From positions 1 to 23,069 of the forward strand of contig CANTFK010000367.1 in the NCBI GenBank assembly GCA_947646735.1: a stretch of 23,069 bases of DNA, read 5' to 3'. The notes under the pieces were generated by a model. It saw nothing but the letters and a program-made list of their open reading frames with translations, searched no databases and had not been told where the DNA came from. Shown in pieces: positions 21,351 to 23,069 of the stretch. A program made the translations under genes and the position numbers. The DNA comes from Peronospora farinosa (taxonomy: Eukaryota; Oomycota; Peronosporomycetes; Peronosporales; Peronosporaceae). Within the stretch, counting starts at the first letter, position 1, and each line of letters opens with the position of its first letter.

Positions 21351-21632
21351 CGTATAGACGGGCACTTCTACGAAGTTGCCTCGTGCTACTAGCACACACC
21401 TTCAGCACAAGAGAGGAAGCGGTTATGTGGTGAAGTGCTAATTTTGTGATGTGGAGGTCCCAGACTCCAGTTGGATGCGGAGTATAGGCCGTGGGTCAGG
21501 GACAGGGGACCAGGGAGATAGGGGCCTCGAAGGGGAGCGACCGTTGGTGGAGGACAATCCGCAGGATTCGCCGAAGAAAAATCAGTATCAGGGTACTGGT
21601 TAACCGGTAACAAAAGGAGTTGATCAGGACCG
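21350..21632. other. Stretch without recognisable features
   Basis: Only short frames in every direction and no repeat, RNA or promoter signal that could be supported. It separates the decayed coding region from the minisatellite. Confidence 0.5.
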
Positions 21633-21750
21633 CTCATTGATCGACCTGGCCCCTCGTTGGTAGACCCGGGTCCCTCATTGGTCGACCCGGTCCCTCGCTG
21701 GTTGACCCGGTCCCTCATAGGTCGACCTCAGCCCCTCGGGGTTCAGCCAC
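21633..21750. repeat. Minisatellite, 20-21 bp unit, about 5.5 copies
   Basis: Units start at 21633, 21653, 21674, 21694, 21714 and 21735 (partial), with consensus close to CTCATTGGTCGACCCGGTCC. They differ by a few bases each, and units 2 and 5 have one extra base. The complement would read as GSTNEGP-type heptads in an open frame (21389-21718), but this is a by-product of a period near 21; the 20-bp units break the phase, so coding is doubtful. Confidence 0.85.
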
Positions 21751-21884
21751 TCCGGACCAGTTAATACAAGGATCAGACTAGTCGACGCAAGGAATCAGAG
21801 TTTCAGGCAAGGATAGAGTAAAGGAGTTAAAAGGATAGGACTATATTAAAAATACTACTCAATTTGCGATCTACTTGGAAAGTC

Positions 21885-22139
21885 TTCGTCGCGCTGTAAA
21901 GGAACTTGAGTCTGGCCACACGCCTGTTCCGGGGAAGGGATATATTCCCCCCCCCCATTGAAGACAGGCGTGTAATTAGACTTAAGTGCGAGCTGAAATC
22001 CACGTGGCATGATTTCGTCGTCCTAAAGAACTTGTTCTAAGCTACTCACTGTTCCGGGAAGGGATATATTTTGGCCCCCGTCGAAGACAGTTGTGTAGCG
22101 AAGTTCAAGAGCGAATAGAGCTTCAGGATATATTTGGCC
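21885..22139. repeat. Diverged direct repeat (~125 bp), two copies plus a fragment
   Basis: Copy A (about 21885-22012) and copy B (about 22014-22125) share TTCGTCG, a TAAAGRAACTTG block, CTGTTCCGGGGAAGGGATATATT-like and GAAGACAG blocks at offsets of 129, 125 and 123 bp. A short third match (GGATATATTTGGCC) lies at 22127-22139. Copy A has a 10-C run at 21947-21956 and a 10-bp stem formed by 21918-21927 with 21964-21973; the stem is largely lost in copy B. Origin unknown; it could be a subrepeat of a transposable-element end. Confidence 0.65.
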
Positions 22140-22550
22140 TGTGAGCTCGCTCGAGTAGCAAAATCCCCCATACCCGCTATCGGAAGCGGTCTCCCTCACC
22201 TCACGGTCTGGGAGCAAGTAAAGGCCAGGTGGTTAATACCCCCTGAAACAGAAGGAAAAGGCCAGGGACGACAAGCGCCCCTGAAGAATTTGGCTCTAAG
22301 TCCACTCTCGACAAGGTCGATCGAGTGGCCACCTACCGGCCTACCGAGTGAAGCATATCCACTCGAGGCCCCCCAGGTCTACCTCCCTCAAGGCAAACGT
22401 CTACATCTTCACCAAGTCTTTCGAAGAGTGCAACCCGCCAGCCGACGGGTACACAAGGTGAGAGAAGGTTCATACGCGGCATCGGGGTACCCCCTCCGAC
22501 AGTCGGCAGTCCAACACAGTGAGTGGTTTGGGTCTCATCATACAATTTGA
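22134..22550 (+). CDS. Open frame of unknown function
   Basis: A 138-codon open frame with no ATG near its start (it opens with TTG), rich in Pro, Arg and Leu. No domain, signal peptide or membrane segment is recognised. It overlaps the start of the next open frame by about 90 bp in another phase, so the two may be one reading frame split by a frameshift, or two exons. It starts inside the third fragment of the direct repeat. It may also be non-coding. Confidence 0.2.
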   Translation: MACELARVAKSPIPAIGSGLPHLTVWEQVKARWLIPPETEGKGQGRQAPLKNLALSPLSTRSIEWPPTGLPSEAYPLEAPQVYLPQGKRLHLHQVFRRVQPASRRVHKVREGSYAASGYPLRQSAVQHSEWFGSHHTI

Positions 22551-23025
22551 GAACCCACTCCACCACAATGTTGCGCGTGCCCGGATCTCGGAAGACGCGG
22601 GATTTCACCGCGAGTCCCAAGACGATAAAGATGTTCATGTCAAGAAGGAGCACAAGACCGAAGAGCCACTGGAAGACCGATCGCCAGTGACTCAAGAAGA
22701 AACAAACAAAGGATCGAAGGGCCGACCGGTTGTTCAACGCACTAAGGAAACAGCAGTCCGCCCGACGGACCTTGGGAGGGGCCCGGTCAACATGGTCGAG
22801 GTTGAACTTATTGAAGAGAAACCTAAATACCCTCCTTATGTCCTCGAAGAGGACACCTTGGGTCATGATGCCTATCATGATCCAGAGGACCATCAGCCGA
22901 CGTTGAAAACCGAGAGGCTAAGGTCCCCAAAGAAACAACAAACAAAGATCGCGCAATCCAAGCCGACAAAGTTCCGAATGAAGGCGCCCGGAAACACCAA
23001 GTCGATAGGCCCCGAAAAGTCATGA
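22462..23025 (+). CDS. Charged, Lys/Glu/Pro-rich open frame of unknown function
   Basis: Open from 22462 to TGA at 23023-23025. The first in-frame ATG is only at 22791, which would leave 78 codons. The composition is strongly hydrophilic (Lys, Glu, Asp, Pro, Gln, Thr) and looks intrinsically disordered. Two segments (about QEETNKGSK and KKQQTKIAQSK) look like diverged internal repeats. Such sequence is seen in disordered linkers and in element-borne gag-like proteins, but there is no zinc knuckle or other motif to support that. The complement carries a 186-codon ATG-initiated frame, judged more likely a shadow. Confidence 0.3.
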   Translation, partial: EKVHTRHRGTPSDSRQSNTVSGLGLIIQFENPLHHNVARARISEDAGFHRESQDDKDVHVKKEHKTEEPLEDRSPVTQEETNKGSKGRPVVQRTKETAVRPTDLGRGPVNMVEVELIEEKPKYPPYVLEEDTLGHDAYHDPEDHQPTLKTERLRSPKKQQTKIAQSKPTKFRMKAPGNTKSIGPEKS

Positions 23026-23069
23026 CTGGCATCATGGTCAGACGCTGACGTCACGAGGGCCTACCACCA

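Noticed and set aside
22333..22893. Minus-strand 186-codon ATG frame with hydrophobic Leu/Phe/Val-rich middle
   Set aside because: The hydrophobic stretch is what the complement of Lys/Glu codons gives, so it is probably a shadow of the charged plus-strand frame. It does have a true ATG, so I hold this rejection loosely.

Overview
The window looks eukaryotic and probably comes from an oomycete (Phytophthora or downy-mildew type). The reasons are a small secreted Gly/Trp-rich protein with an Ala-rich signal peptide in many tandem copies, initiator-like core-promoter sequence, no bacterial-style gene packing or ribosome binding sites, and a flank of decayed, frameshifted, low-complexity sequence of the kind found between genes in repeat-rich genomes. 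This placement is inference from composition and style; no marker gene is present.

Positions 1-19652 are one head-to-tail array of a unit of about 1065 bp: 18 complete units and a 19th cut off after 482 bp. The array already fills the window at base 1, so its left end lies outside. Each full unit carries, on the minus strand, an 83-codon gene for a secreted peptide: signal peptide, 29-residue linker, and a 34-residue tail of 18 Gly, 7 Trp and a Cys-Cys pair. All 18 copies are intact and differ at one amino acid only (Arg45 in copies 1-8, Lys45 in copies 9-18). Units differ by scattered substitutions and three small indels in mosaic combinations, which points to unequal crossing-over and gene conversion in a real array rather than an assembly duplicate.

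The roughly 585 bp downstream of each gene copy may hold a second, unrecognised transcription unit on the same strand: an initiator-like element, a short ATG frame, and a 48-codon frame in which every substitution seen among the units is synonymous. This is the least expected signal in the window and is only a hypothesis.

Positions 19653-23069 are single-copy flank: a broken coding region (about 19721-21350) in several frames, a 20-21 bp minisatellite (21633-21750), a diverged direct repeat of about 125 bp with C tracts and a hairpin (21885-22139), and two overlapping plus-strand open frames (22134-23025) with no recognised domain. No RNA gene, CRISPR array or intact transposase or reverse transcriptase was seen. 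The practical picture is a dosage-amplified gene for one secreted peptide beside degraded, repeat-like DNA.
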